Assembly (NCBI GenBank): GCA_902168205.1
Contig: CABHOK010000003.1
Span: forward strand, 1,488,001-1,552,000
DNA from: an uncultured Chitinophaga sp.
Lineage (GTDB): Bacteria > Bacteroidota > Bacteroidia > Cytophagales > Cyclobacteriaceae
Length of the DNA stretch: 64,000 nt
Direction of reading: 5' to 3'
Shown: positions 7,776 through 16,800 of the stretch, piece by piece
Numbering within the stretch: position 1 is the stretch's first letter
How the letters are laid out: each line of letters opens with the position of its first letter
Notes under the pieces: generated by a model
Seen by the model: the letters and a program-made list of their open reading frames with translations, nothing else
The model's database searches: none
What the model was told of the DNA's origin: nothing
Program-made: the position numbers and the translations under genes

Positions 7776-10389
7776 TAACGAACTGGACAAGTTGTTCCAG
7801 GATGCTGCGCAGCGGATCGAGCCTGAGTTCGATCCGGGAGACTGGGATAAATTATCAAAGCGCATTGACCGCAGTGATCGGATCAATCTCTTCAAACGAA
7901 TTGCTATATACCTTTCGCTGGCGTTGCTGCTCATATTCTCTACATGGTTAGGTATTAACTACTATCGGGGACAATCGGACAGCAAAAACAATGCAGTCAA
8001 CAACAGCGATGCGGGTATAGAGAAAGAAATACCAGATTACGCAGCTGCTGGCGAAACACGAAATAGTACGGATACAAATGCATCCGCAGAATATGCAGGT
8101 ATAGATGCCGGTGATGATAACGGTACGCCTGCCGGTTCTTCGTCAGAAGGTGCAACTGCTGTATCGCGTGACTCTCAGAATGGACAGACTTCTTCTGCAG
8201 GGGATCAGGCTTCATTATCTGCCGGAAACAATACCGATACACAAAAAACGAAAGATATAGCAGCGGCAGATCAAAATCGTGCGATAGCATCAACATCAGC
8301 TACGCAGTCGGCTGTGCAAAATACAGCGGAGCGTAAAAATACCAGCAGTAAATCAACTTCGACTGCGGAGAACAATTCAACAGCAGCGGGTACAAAAGAT
8401 CAGAACGGTAATGCTATTATACATAAATCGGCTGAGCGTACAGCCACAGACAACGATCAGCAAAGGATACAGAAGCAGAAGCGAGCCGTTGCAGGAGAGA
8501 AGATGCGTGATGAGGGTTCGCTTTCTGCTTCCGGTAATTCAGAAAATAACGGTAGTCAAAAAGATCTGGCACTGACTTCTGAAAGTCAACAGAAAACATC
8601 TGCTATAGAAAAAGATGCGAAATCGTCATTAACATCTGTGCAGGCTGAAAAATCTTCTAAACAGGCGGGTAACACAGCTTCAAGCAATGAGACAACAACT
8701 GGTAATAATCAGAAGAATGAAAATATAGCTTCTGACACACAGCGTTTATCGTCCGCGTCTATCACTACAACTTCCGGTGAGAAACAAAACGCAGCCAATA
8801 CGAAAAGCAATGCGTTAACCGGAACGAGTACCGGTGCTGATGTAATGAATAATTCAGCAATACAGAATGATGGGACTGCAGCAGTTGCTACCAATCAATC
8901 AAATACATCTGATCAGGCGAAGGCAAACAGCAATACTCTTTCATCTCAACTGAAAAATAAGGAAGCATCTGCTTCCGGTACTTCGGATACTTTGGCTTCA
9001 ACGGATACCCGTGCGAAATCGAAGAATAGTGCGATGCTGAACGATCATAATGCTACATCCGGCAATACAACCGCCAATCAAGCCGGTAATGCAAATCAAA
9101 ATATAGCGGGTGCCGATAGTCTTTCAACGGTGACACCTGTGTTGAAATCAAACGACAATATTTCGTCTGTTGCAAAAGGCGTTGTTGAAAAATCAACAGA
9201 CCGGGAAAATGTGACTGGTGTGGTTGCGAATGATCGTCCTGTGGAGAAATCAACTTCAAAAGAAGATTCATTGCAAGGCAGCGCGCCTGCGCTTGCAAAT
9301 GTATACAATGAAAATAAAGGTATATCTGCTGCTGACTCTACCGTTGCAAATCGTAATCGTACGAATGAAGGAAATCGCGACACAAGAAAAACGGCAACTG
9401 GCGGAATTGAGAATGCCAGTACTCAACCTGCAAGCGAAATTGATCGCGCTTCGGCATCCGACAGTCTTTCTCGCAATGAAGCTGATTCCAAACCAAAAGT
9501 GATAGATAGCGCTGCTCCTGCTAAAGATGGTAACACTGCTAAAGGAGATGAAGCGTTCGCTAAATTAACAGACGATAATGCTGGTAGAGAAAAACAGACT
9601 ATATCATCCAGCACAGGTACATCTATCGATTCATTGAGCAATCACCCCGAGTCTGCAATTGGGAAGGCACGCGAAACATCAAACGCAGTTACTGTAAACG
9701 ACAGCACGCTGGCCAAGCCGATCACAAAAGCTGATTCACTGAATCATGCTGCAGAGAATAAGAATGCAGCGGAGGATAAGCGTGAAGAAGAGAAAAAATC
9801 AAACGAGTCAAACTGGTATGTAAAATTGCTGGTGTCGCCCGACTTCAGTTCTATTGGTTATAACAAGCCTGGTAAGACCGGTTTCAATTTTGGCTTAACC
9901 GTTGAGTATTCGCCTGCTAAACACTGGGGTTTTAGCACTGGTGCTATATGGTCTAAAAAATTGTACGATAAAAATAATCCAGGTAAGTCATATTCATACG
10001 GTGGCACATCGTTTGAAGCAGATTACCTCGATGGTGATTGCAGGGTGTTGGATATACCCATCAACATAACATACTATATATTGCCGGAAGCCCGTCTTAA
10101 CTTCTATGCAACAGTAGGAGTGTCGTCCTACATTATGTTGAAGGAGGATTATGTATACACGGTTACCGAGAATAATAACAATTACTATTACTACGAAGAT
10201 TATAAAAACGAAAATCGTCATTGGTTCGCTATGCTGAATATTTCATTCGGGTTGCAGTATAGAATCAGTCCGAGATTACAACTTCAGGCCGAGCCATTCT
10301 TAAAAGCACCGATGTCGGGTGTTGGTCAGGGTAAAATTGATCTGGTAAGTGCCGGGTCGTTCTTTACGCTGAAGTATAAATTGAAATAG
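7759..10389 (+). CDS. Dual-membrane-spanning anti-sigma factor with C-terminal outer-membrane beta-barrel (Dma-like)
   Basis: This 876-residue protein has a short, acidic, helical N-terminus (residues 1-45, ISDNELDKLFQDAAQRI) suited to holding the sigma factor, one inner-membrane helix (about 47-68), a very long low-complexity periplasmic linker rich in Ser, Thr, Asn, Ala, Asp and Lys (about 70-680), and a C-terminal porin-like beta-barrel (about 684-876, aromatic alternating strands, ending FFTLKYKLK). No signal peptide is needed: the chain could run from cytoplasm through both membranes. That layout matches what I recall as dual membrane-spanning anti-sigma factors (Dma) in Bacteroides. It overlaps the sigma gene by 17 bases. 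The four downstream genes are close enough to be co-transcribed or part of its regulon. Confidence 0.8.
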   Translation: MRNISDNELDKLFQDAAQRIEPEFDPGDWDKLSKRIDRSDRINLFKRIAIYLSLALLLIFSTWLGINYYRGQSDSKNNAVNNSDAGIEKEIPDYAAAGETRNSTDTNASAEYAGIDAGDDNGTPAGSSSEGATAVSRDSQNGQTSSAGDQASLSAGNNTDTQKTKDIAAADQNRAIASTSATQSAVQNTAERKNTSSKSTSTAENNSTAAGTKDQNGNAIIHKSAERTATDNDQQRIQKQKRAVAGEKMRDEGSLSASGNSENNGSQKDLALTSESQQKTSAIEKDAKSSLTSVQAEKSSKQAGNTASSNETTTGNNQKNENIASDTQRLSSASITTTSGEKQNAANTKSNALTGTSTGADVMNNSAIQNDGTAAVATNQSNTSDQAKANSNTLSSQLKNKEASASGTSDTLASTDTRAKSKNSAMLNDHNATSGNTTANQAGNANQNIAGADSLSTVTPVLKSNDNISSVAKGVVEKSTDRENVTGVVANDRPVEKSTSKEDSLQGSAPALANVYNENKGISAADSTVANRNRTNEGNRDTRKTATGGIENASTQPASEIDRASASDSLSRNEADSKPKVIDSAAPAKDGNTAKGDEAFAKLTDDNAGREKQTISSSTGTSIDSLSNHPESAIGKARETSNAVTVNDSTLAKPITKADSLNHAAENKNAAEDKREEEKKSNESNWYVKLLVSPDFSSIGYNKPGKTGFNFGLTVEYSPAKHWGFSTGAIWSKKLYDKNNPGKSYSYGGTSFEADYLDGDCRVLDIPINITYYILPEARLNFYATVGVSSYIMLKEDYVYTVTENNNNYYYYEDYKNENRHWFAMLNISFGLQYRISPRLQLQAEPFLKAPMSGVGQGKIDLVSAGSFFTLKYKLK

Positions 10390-10405
10390 GTATAAATGTA
10401 TATAT

Positions 10406-11221
10406 ATGTCGAGCAGGTTAAAGTTTGTTAACGTAGTTGTTTTATTGATTGTCCTCGTGCGCTGTACAAACCACGTTGAAACCGAAGTGGTGGATTGTGA
10501 AGCGAATAAGCCTTCGGTTACGGTAGAGAGTACAACGGACCCAACCACCTGCGATAGCAATGATGGCTCTATTGTTGTAGCAGGTACCGGAGGAAGTGAA
10601 TCGTATCAATATAGTCTCAACGGTGGTACATATCAGTCATCAACAACTTTTGCCGGACTGGGTGGTGGTACCTATACTATTACTGTGCGCGATTCTAAAG
10701 GTTGTGAAAATGTAGTGCAAGGGACACTTGTTATCAAGTCAACAGACCTGGCAGCTACCTATGAAATAACCGAAGACAGCGAGTGTTTAACAAACAACGG
10801 AACCATTACGGTGAACGCTACCGGTACAAATACACCGTTCGAGTTCAGCATTGGGTCGGGTAGTTTCAGTTCAACCAATACCTTCACTGATTTGCACTAT
10901 GGTGCCTATACTGTTCGGGTGAGAGACTCTCAAGGTTGTACTATATCGCTGAGTATTTCTGTTGTGCGCGGACAAACCGGAGTAAGCTGGACGGGCGATA
11001 TTAAACCGATCATCGATGCAAACTGTGCTATATCTGGTTGTCACGTAAGTGGTAATCAGATTCCGGACTGGTCTAACCTGACCAATGTTCAGAATAATGC
11101 TACTAATATCAAGACACGGACCAGCAATGGTTCAATGCCTCCGGCCAGTCAGCCGCGACTTACGCAGGAGCAGATCACCAAGATCGCCTGCTGGGTAGAC
11201 GATGGTGCAAAGAGTGACTAG
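10406..11221 (+). CDS. Exported protein with two SprB-type repeats and a C-terminal cytochrome-c-like domain
   Basis: The N-terminus is hydrophobic and ends in LVRC, a poor lipobox because Arg precedes the Cys; lipidation is possible but unsure. Two beta-sandwich repeats of SprB type follow (about residues 35-110 and 115-190; SNDGSIVVAGTGGSESYQYS, GTYTITVRDSKGC). The last 80 residues resemble small c-type cytochrome domains (IKPIIDANC-AISGCH, later GSMPPASQPRLTQEQ and WVDDGA); the heme motif is CX4CH rather than CXXCH, and the distal ligand could be the Met of SMPP. It starts 16 bases after the barrel gene and precedes YceI and DUF5777, a combination suggesting an envelope redox or isoprenoid-linked role. 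Confidence 0.7.
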   Translation: MSSRLKFVNVVVLLIVLVRCTNHVETEVVDCEANKPSVTVESTTDPTTCDSNDGSIVVAGTGGSESYQYSLNGGTYQSSTTFAGLGGGTYTITVRDSKGCENVVQGTLVIKSTDLAATYEITEDSECLTNNGTITVNATGTNTPFEFSIGSGSFSSTNTFTDLHYGAYTVRVRDSQGCTISLSISVVRGQTGVSWTGDIKPIIDANCAISGCHVSGNQIPDWSNLTNVQNNATNIKTRTSNGSMPPASQPRLTQEQITKIACWVDDGAKSD

Positions 11222-11267
11222 AAATCAAACAGGGATTCTGAATCGAATAAAGTAAAAATTAAACATT

Positions 11268-11801
11268 ATGAATATGAAAATCCGCTTAGCAGTGATGTTC
11301 GCATGTATCGCGATAGGAGCCAATGCGCAGAAGTATACCTCTGAGAAAAGTACTGTTACGTTCTTTTCGAGTGCAGCACTCGAAGATATAAAGGCAGATA
11401 ATGCTAAGGCATCGAGTGTGTTTGATGCGTCTAATGGAAATATAGCGTTCGTAGTGCCGATCAATGAATTTCAATTCAAGAAGTCGTTGATGCAGGAGCA
11501 CTTCAATGAAAAGTATATGGAAACTGAAAAATATCCGAAGTCTACCTTTCAGGGAAAGATCGTAGGGTTTGATGCAAACGCGGCTACGCAGAACGTAAAG
11601 GCCCAGGGTAAATTAACAATCCACGGAGTTACAAAAGATGTGGAGATTCCCGGAACGATTGAAAAGCAAGGCGACAAACTGGTAATGAAGTCGGTATTCA
11701 TTGTAAAGCTGGAAGACTATAAAGTTGATATCCCGAAACTGATGTGGCAGAATATAGCGGAGCAGGTAGAAGTAACCGTAAATTTTACATACAAACATTA
11801 A
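11268..11801 (+). CDS. YceI family periplasmic protein
   Basis: The 177-residue product has a signal peptide (to about residue 21, ANAQ) and a complete YceI domain: YTSEKSTVTFFSSAALEDI at the start, EHFNEKYMETEKYPKSTFQG in the middle, and a C-terminal strand VEVTVNFTYKH. YceI proteins are lipocalin-like barrels that bind polyisoprenoids such as quinones in the periplasm. It sits between a cytochrome-like protein and a DUF5777 barrel, a grouping that supports an electron-transfer-related function, although this is inference. Confidence 0.9.
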   Translation: MNMKIRLAVMFACIAIGANAQKYTSEKSTVTFFSSAALEDIKADNAKASSVFDASNGNIAFVVPINEFQFKKSLMQEHFNEKYMETEKYPKSTFQGKIVGFDANAATQNVKAQGKLTIHGVTKDVEIPGTIEKQGDKLVMKSVFIVKLEDYKVDIPKLMWQNIAEQVEVTVNFTYKH

Positions 11802-11808
11802 GAGATAC

Positions 11809-12705
11809 ATGCAGTCGATCAAGAGAAATATAGTCGCTTTAAAAACCATTTTTGTTTTCTTCTGTACATCGCAGGCTTTTGCACAAGACGATCTGTTGAA
11901 GGAGCTTGAGTCAAGTTCGGAGAAGGAACCATCGTATACTGCACAAACTTTTAAAGGTACACGGTTAATAAATGGTCACTCCGTTGAAACCATTGGTGAA
12001 GGAACGCTGGAGTTTATCTTCTCGCACCGTTTCGGTCGCCTCAATGGTGGCTTGTATGAAATGTACGGCCTTGATGATGCGTATGTGCGTCTCGGGTTGG
12101 AGTACGGTGTTACCGATAATTTTGGTATTGGTATCGGTCGCAACTCGGTCGATAAAACAGTTGACGGTTACCTGAAGTATAAATTGGTGAAGCAGTCGAG
12201 AGAAGGATCGCCTGTTACAGTCACTGCGTTCGGAAGCACCGGGTATAAAACATCTCCTAAAGATGCTGACGTACCGGATGGTTTTCAGCGTACCGATCGT
12301 TTATCATACACAGCTCAGCTTTTGATTGCCAGAAAATTTACATCCGCTTTATCTCTTCAGTTGATGCCTACGCTGGTGCATAAAAACTGGGTAGCGCTTG
12401 ATGAAGGTGATAACAATCAGGTTGCAGTTGGCGTTGGCGGTCGCATAAAAATGACCCCCAGTGTTTCGGTTAATCTCGAATATTATTACCGGGTTAACCC
12501 GAGTGCCGCAGCTTCTTATAATGATGCCATTGGTATAGCAGTAGACATAGAAACCGGTGGTCACGTATTTCAGATCATCTTGACGAATACCCGCGGTATG
12601 ATTGAGCGTTCGTTCATTACGGAGACTGATGGAGACTTCTTTGATGGCGACATACACTTGGGCTTTAACGTTACCCGGGCATTCCAACTGAAAGGCAAGC
12701 GCTAG
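11809..12705 (+). CDS. DUF5777 family beta-barrel protein
   Basis: The 298-residue protein has a signal peptide (to about residue 25, SQAFA) and then alternating aromatic strands typical of an outer-membrane barrel. The GTRLINGHSVETIGEGTLEF and HRFGRLNGG segments are those of the DUF5777 family of Bacteroidota. The function of the family is unknown; it is often beside YceI and cytochrome genes, as here. It begins 7 bases after the YceI stop codon and is followed by a terminator, so it ends this transcript. Confidence 0.8.
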   Translation: MQSIKRNIVALKTIFVFFCTSQAFAQDDLLKELESSSEKEPSYTAQTFKGTRLINGHSVETIGEGTLEFIFSHRFGRLNGGLYEMYGLDDAYVRLGLEYGVTDNFGIGIGRNSVDKTVDGYLKYKLVKQSREGSPVTVTAFGSTGYKTSPKDADVPDGFQRTDRLSYTAQLLIARKFTSALSLQLMPTLVHKNWVALDEGDNNQVAVGVGGRIKMTPSVSVNLEYYYRVNPSAAASYNDAIGIAVDIETGGHVFQIILTNTRGMIERSFITETDGDFFDGDIHLGFNVTRAFQLKGKR

Positions 12706-12727
12706 TTTTTACAAATTCGCATGTAAT

Positions 12728-12788
12728 GCCTACCCCATTGGTAGGCTGACTCAGGGCCCCGGATTCTCCTGAAAGAGAGTCGGGGCCT
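12728..12788 (+). terminator. Double hairpin terminator after DUF5777
   Basis: Two stem-loops stand in series after the stop at 12705. The first has 7-base arms GCCTACC/GGTAGGC (12728-12734 and 12740-12746). The second pairs AGGGCCCCGGATTCTC (12753-12768) with GAGAGTCGGGGCCTT (12774-12788) with minor mismatch and runs into a T-rich stretch. Confidence 0.75.
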
Positions 12789-13176
12789 TGTTCATTTTGT
12801 AACAACACCTACAACATTCTAAGTAAAAATTACATGCTGGACGTACGGGTGGACATTACTTTTTGGATTAGAAACGGTATGAATGGTCGTTACGTCAGGA
12901 GGAACGGTAAGAAGTGGGTGAAGGCATATTTAACAAAAGGTACCCATTCCGGAGCGATCTGATAACGTGGAGGACCAAAGTACACCTTTTTGTCATGGTG
13001 CAATTTGCGTGATATCGTAAAGGGGTTTACATATTTGTTCAAACGTCAGGGGATCAATCCGAATATGTTGTTACCCTTGTTCGCTTTAAGCATCTAAGGT
13101 ACACGGCTACTTACTTACGGTCGGTTGGAGCCTTGAACCCGACAAAAATTGACAGAAAAGAAAACTCAATAACTAT
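12789..13176. other. Intergenic region before the response regulator, no supported gene
   Basis: About 390 bases separate the terminator from the regulator gene. A 42-codon frame at 12834-12962 (plus strand, basic product) is the only ATG-started frame of note, but it has no promoter box, ribosome site or family resemblance that I recognise. I saw no exact TAnnTTTG box; TACATATTTG near 13028-13037 is the closest. Confidence 0.4.
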
Positions 13177-13806
13177 ATGGTAAAACTAATTGTAATTGAT
13201 GATCACGCGCTATTCAGAATCGGTCTTGTATCAATCCTGAAAAAAGATCCCCGATTTAACGTTGTGGGCGAGTACAATAGCTTTACAGCTGTAAAGCCTC
13301 ACGTTCAGGATCTGAATGCGCACCTTGTGTTGATTGATATTTCGTTGGATAAGGAGAGTGGGTTGGATGTTGCAAAGTACTTCAAAGAGAAAAAACCTGG
13401 TATAAAAGTAGTTATACTCAGCTCGCACAAAGAAGAGTTCTATATCGTGAACGCGATGGAAGCCGGCATAGACGGCTATATCCATAAAGATGTAGAGTCG
13501 GAAGAACTCATCCTGGGGCTGCACAAAGTATTGCAGGGTGAAAAGTTTTATTCCCTGGAGATATCAAACCTGCTGGTGAGCAGCCTTTACAAGAAATCCT
13601 ACCGAGGCCTTCCATTCCTTACCAGCAAAGAAAAAGAAGTTGTGAAATACCTGATCGAAGGATGTTCCAGCAAAGAAATTGCTGCGCGTATGGAAGTGAG
13701 TCCAAGAACAATTGAGACACACCGCGCCAACGTGTTGGGTAAATTCGATTTGAAAAACACCACAGAGCTGGTCGCTAAAATAGCCGAACAGAAAATACGG
13801 TTCTAA
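13177..13806 (+). CDS. NarL/FixJ-family response regulator
   Basis: The 209-residue protein has an N-terminal receiver domain (residues 1-120) with the acidic pair in VIDDHAL, the phosphoacceptor Asp in VLIDISLD, and the switch residues SSHK and HKD, followed by a LuxR-type helix-turn-helix (about 145-205; LTSKEKEVVKYLIEGCSSKE, ARMEVSPRTIETHRANVLGK). It would bind DNA as a dimer when phosphorylated. The giant hybrid kinase starts within 90 bases downstream and is its likely partner. It is the only DNA-binding response regulator in the window, so it is a candidate reader of the inverted repeats at 34-43 kb. Confidence 0.93.
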   Translation: MVKLIVIDDHALFRIGLVSILKKDPRFNVVGEYNSFTAVKPHVQDLNAHLVLIDISLDKESGLDVAKYFKEKKPGIKVVILSSHKEEFYIVNAMEAGIDGYIHKDVESEELILGLHKVLQGEKFYSLEISNLLVSSLYKKSYRGLPFLTSKEKEVVKYLIEGCSSKEIAARMEVSPRTIETHRANVLGKFDLKNTTELVAKIAEQKIRF

Positions 13807-13895
13807 AAGGTATATATCCGGCAAGCCTGTATATGAACACGTAAAGTTGTGGCCAGCAGGTCATGCAGAGAAGCGCGTCATTAAATCCGCATGTC

Positions 13896-16800
13896 ATGAA
13901 GGGGAGCATAATTTTCTGTTTGGTATTGGGGAGTTTACTTGGCAATCATGCCACGCTCGCCCAGAACAAAAAGATTGATAGTTTAAAGACTGTGCTGAAA
14001 GTTCTTCGGCAAGATACCAACCGCGTGAAGACACTTGTGCTTTTATGCGATGCACAGTCTTATGTAGATTACGATGCTATTCCTGAAACAGCGAACCAGA
14101 TCTTGACGCTGTCTGAAAAAATAGATTATCCCCAGGGCACTGCGAAGGCCTATACATTTCTGGGGGTATATAACGATCGAACCGGAAAATCATATCTTGG
14201 AATAGACTACTTCCTGAAAGCACTTCGCATTTATGAACAACTTCAGAATAAAAGACTCATCGCTGCCTGTTATAATAATATAGGCGTCATTTACCTCACG
14301 CAGGAGGATAACCGGGAAGCCTATAACTATTTTGATAAAGCGCTCGATGTCTGGACTGCATTAAACTATAAAAGCGGAATTGCCCGTGCGCTCAATAATA
14401 TAGCAATAGTTTCTGAGAGGGAAGGGAGAGATTCGCTGGCACTTGAATATTACAGTCGTGCCCTGAAGTTAAATGAAGAACTGGGAATTAAATCTTCCGT
14501 AAGCGTAGTCCTGAATTCCATAGGTAAAATATACTTTCGAAGACATCAGTTAGCGGATGCATTTACGTATCAGCAACGTGCGTTGCAGGAAGCAAAGGTA
14601 GCCGGGGCTACTACCCGTTATGCCGTTATATATTTAGCCATCAGCGAAATTTACCTGGAGCAACACAAATATAAAGAGACTTTGGAGGCTGCTCAACGCG
14701 CATTGCAGTTCGCCCGCCAGGTAAATTCAAAAGAAGAAATTGCCAATAGTTATAAACTCATCTCAAAGGCATACGAAACCAATAATGATTTCAGAAAAGC
14801 GTATGCCTATCAAAAGCTATACATGTCATTGAATGATAGCTTGCAGCGATCCGAGAACAAGAGTGCCATCGAGCGATTTCGCAATAACTATGAAATGGAG
14901 AAGCAGCAAAAAGAGATCTCCGTTCTTTCGCATCAACACCAGATCGAAGTACATAGAAGAAATAGTATACTCATCACCCTGGGCGGTCTTGTCTGCGTGT
15001 TCTTTTTGATCTTGAGCCGCCAGCGACTGTCAGCAAAAAAGAAACTGGAGGTAGAACGCAAGAGCCTGGAACTCCTGAAAGAACAAGCACTTCGCCTGGA
15101 GAGTGAAGTGAAGTATAAAACGCTTATTGAAAGTACATTGCTCGGCGTATCTATAGCGCGAAACCAGCAGATCATCTATGCTAACAAGACACTGCTCCGG
15201 ATTTTTGGCTATAACAATATCGAAGAGTATTTCCAGAAAGGTGTTGTGGGCGTTACCACGCACGCCACTACGGAAACACGGGAGTTGATAGAGTCAATCA
15301 TTCGTAGTTACAACGAGGGTAACGAAACACCTCAATCGTTTATAGGTCACTTTTACGATAAGGATAATAACATCCGTTCATTCGAAGTACAGGCCGGAGA
15401 TATAGTGTTGGAGAACGAGCGCTGCCGCATGTATGTACTCATCGAGATAACGGACAGGCTGGCGGCTGAAAAGGCATCGGAGGAGATGGAGAAGCTTTTC
15501 CGTTTATCGCAGCACTACTCAGATATAGGCAGCTGGCGCTGGAGTTTTAATACAAGTGGTTTACTCTGGTCGAAGACAACCTATAAAGTTTATGGTGTTG
15601 ATACTTCAGAAGAAGTTAATGCCGAGCGATTCTTTCAATGTGTACACCCTGAAGATCGGGACAAGATTGCGCTTGCCGCGACTGTAAGCATCGAACGCCA
15701 TGAACCTTTTGAAGTTGAACACCGGACAGCTCCTGAAGAAGGAAAGCCGGTTCGTTGGGTAAAACTTAAAGGAGATGTATTTCGAAATGAAGATGGCGAT
15801 CCGGTTGAGATCTTTGGTGTAGCGTGGGATGTAACGGAAGCAAAACAGATTGCAGAAGAGTTAAGACTTAGCAAAGAGAAATATAGAATACTGGCCGAGT
15901 CGGGGCATGAAGTACTGGGGCTATACGATTTGAATGGTATCGTACAGTATATTTCGCCAGCGGTTGTACGTATGTTCGGATATTCACCCAACGATATAGT
16001 AGGACAGAAGTTAACGGGAGATCGCGCACATCCGATGGACAAACGTCAGCTTCTCACCAACTTCCGGCTCGCACTCAGTCAGCCGGACGAGTCTGTTATG
16101 ATGAAAGTCCGTATGAAACGTAAGGACAATACCTATATCTGGTGTCAGAAAAGTTTTCGGGCAATTAAAGATCAGGATGGTACTGTAACAGGTATACGTT
16201 GTCTCACGCGGGATATAGGATATGAAATTGCCTATGAAGAAAAGCTGAATCGTTCGAATGCGCGTCTTACCAATTCCGTGCGGGAGTATAAAACATTAAA
16301 TCGTAAGCTTAACTATTTGTTGAAAGAGTTGGGTAAACGATCACGGCAGATTGAAAGCACCAATCACAAGCTTACCATATCACAGCGGGTATTGAAGCAT
16401 ACCTACGAACAATTAAAACTGAAGACAGATGCGCTGAATGAAATCGCCATCATCGTTTTGTGCGACCGTTATGGAAAAATCTCGGATGTAAACGAAATGT
16501 TTGAAAGCGTTATGGGCTATGATCGCTCCGAAATCATCGGCAATACATACAACGAACTGAAACATACGCTATACAATTCGGGCATGCACACCGATGATTT
16601 CTTCAGAGATATCTGGATCGATGTGATGGAAGGTCGCGGCTGGCATGGTGAAATTTGCTATCGCGCTAAATCCGGGAACCTGGTGTGGTGTCTCAAACAC
16701 ATGGTGCCCGTTACTGAAAACGGTGAGTTTGCCGGGTACTTCTCTTTCAGCTATGATATCACACTGGATAAGAAGCGTGAAGCAGAGCTCATGGAAGCGA

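Noticed and set aside
12822-12834. AGTAAAAATTACA near the DUF5777 terminator as another regulon site
   Set aside because: The arms and spacer differ from the 7-4-7 pattern and no TTTG stands at 73-74 bases.
12834-12962. 42-codon frame after the DUF5777 terminator
   Set aside because: No promoter box, ribosome site or recognisable similarity; the length is within chance expectation for this gap.
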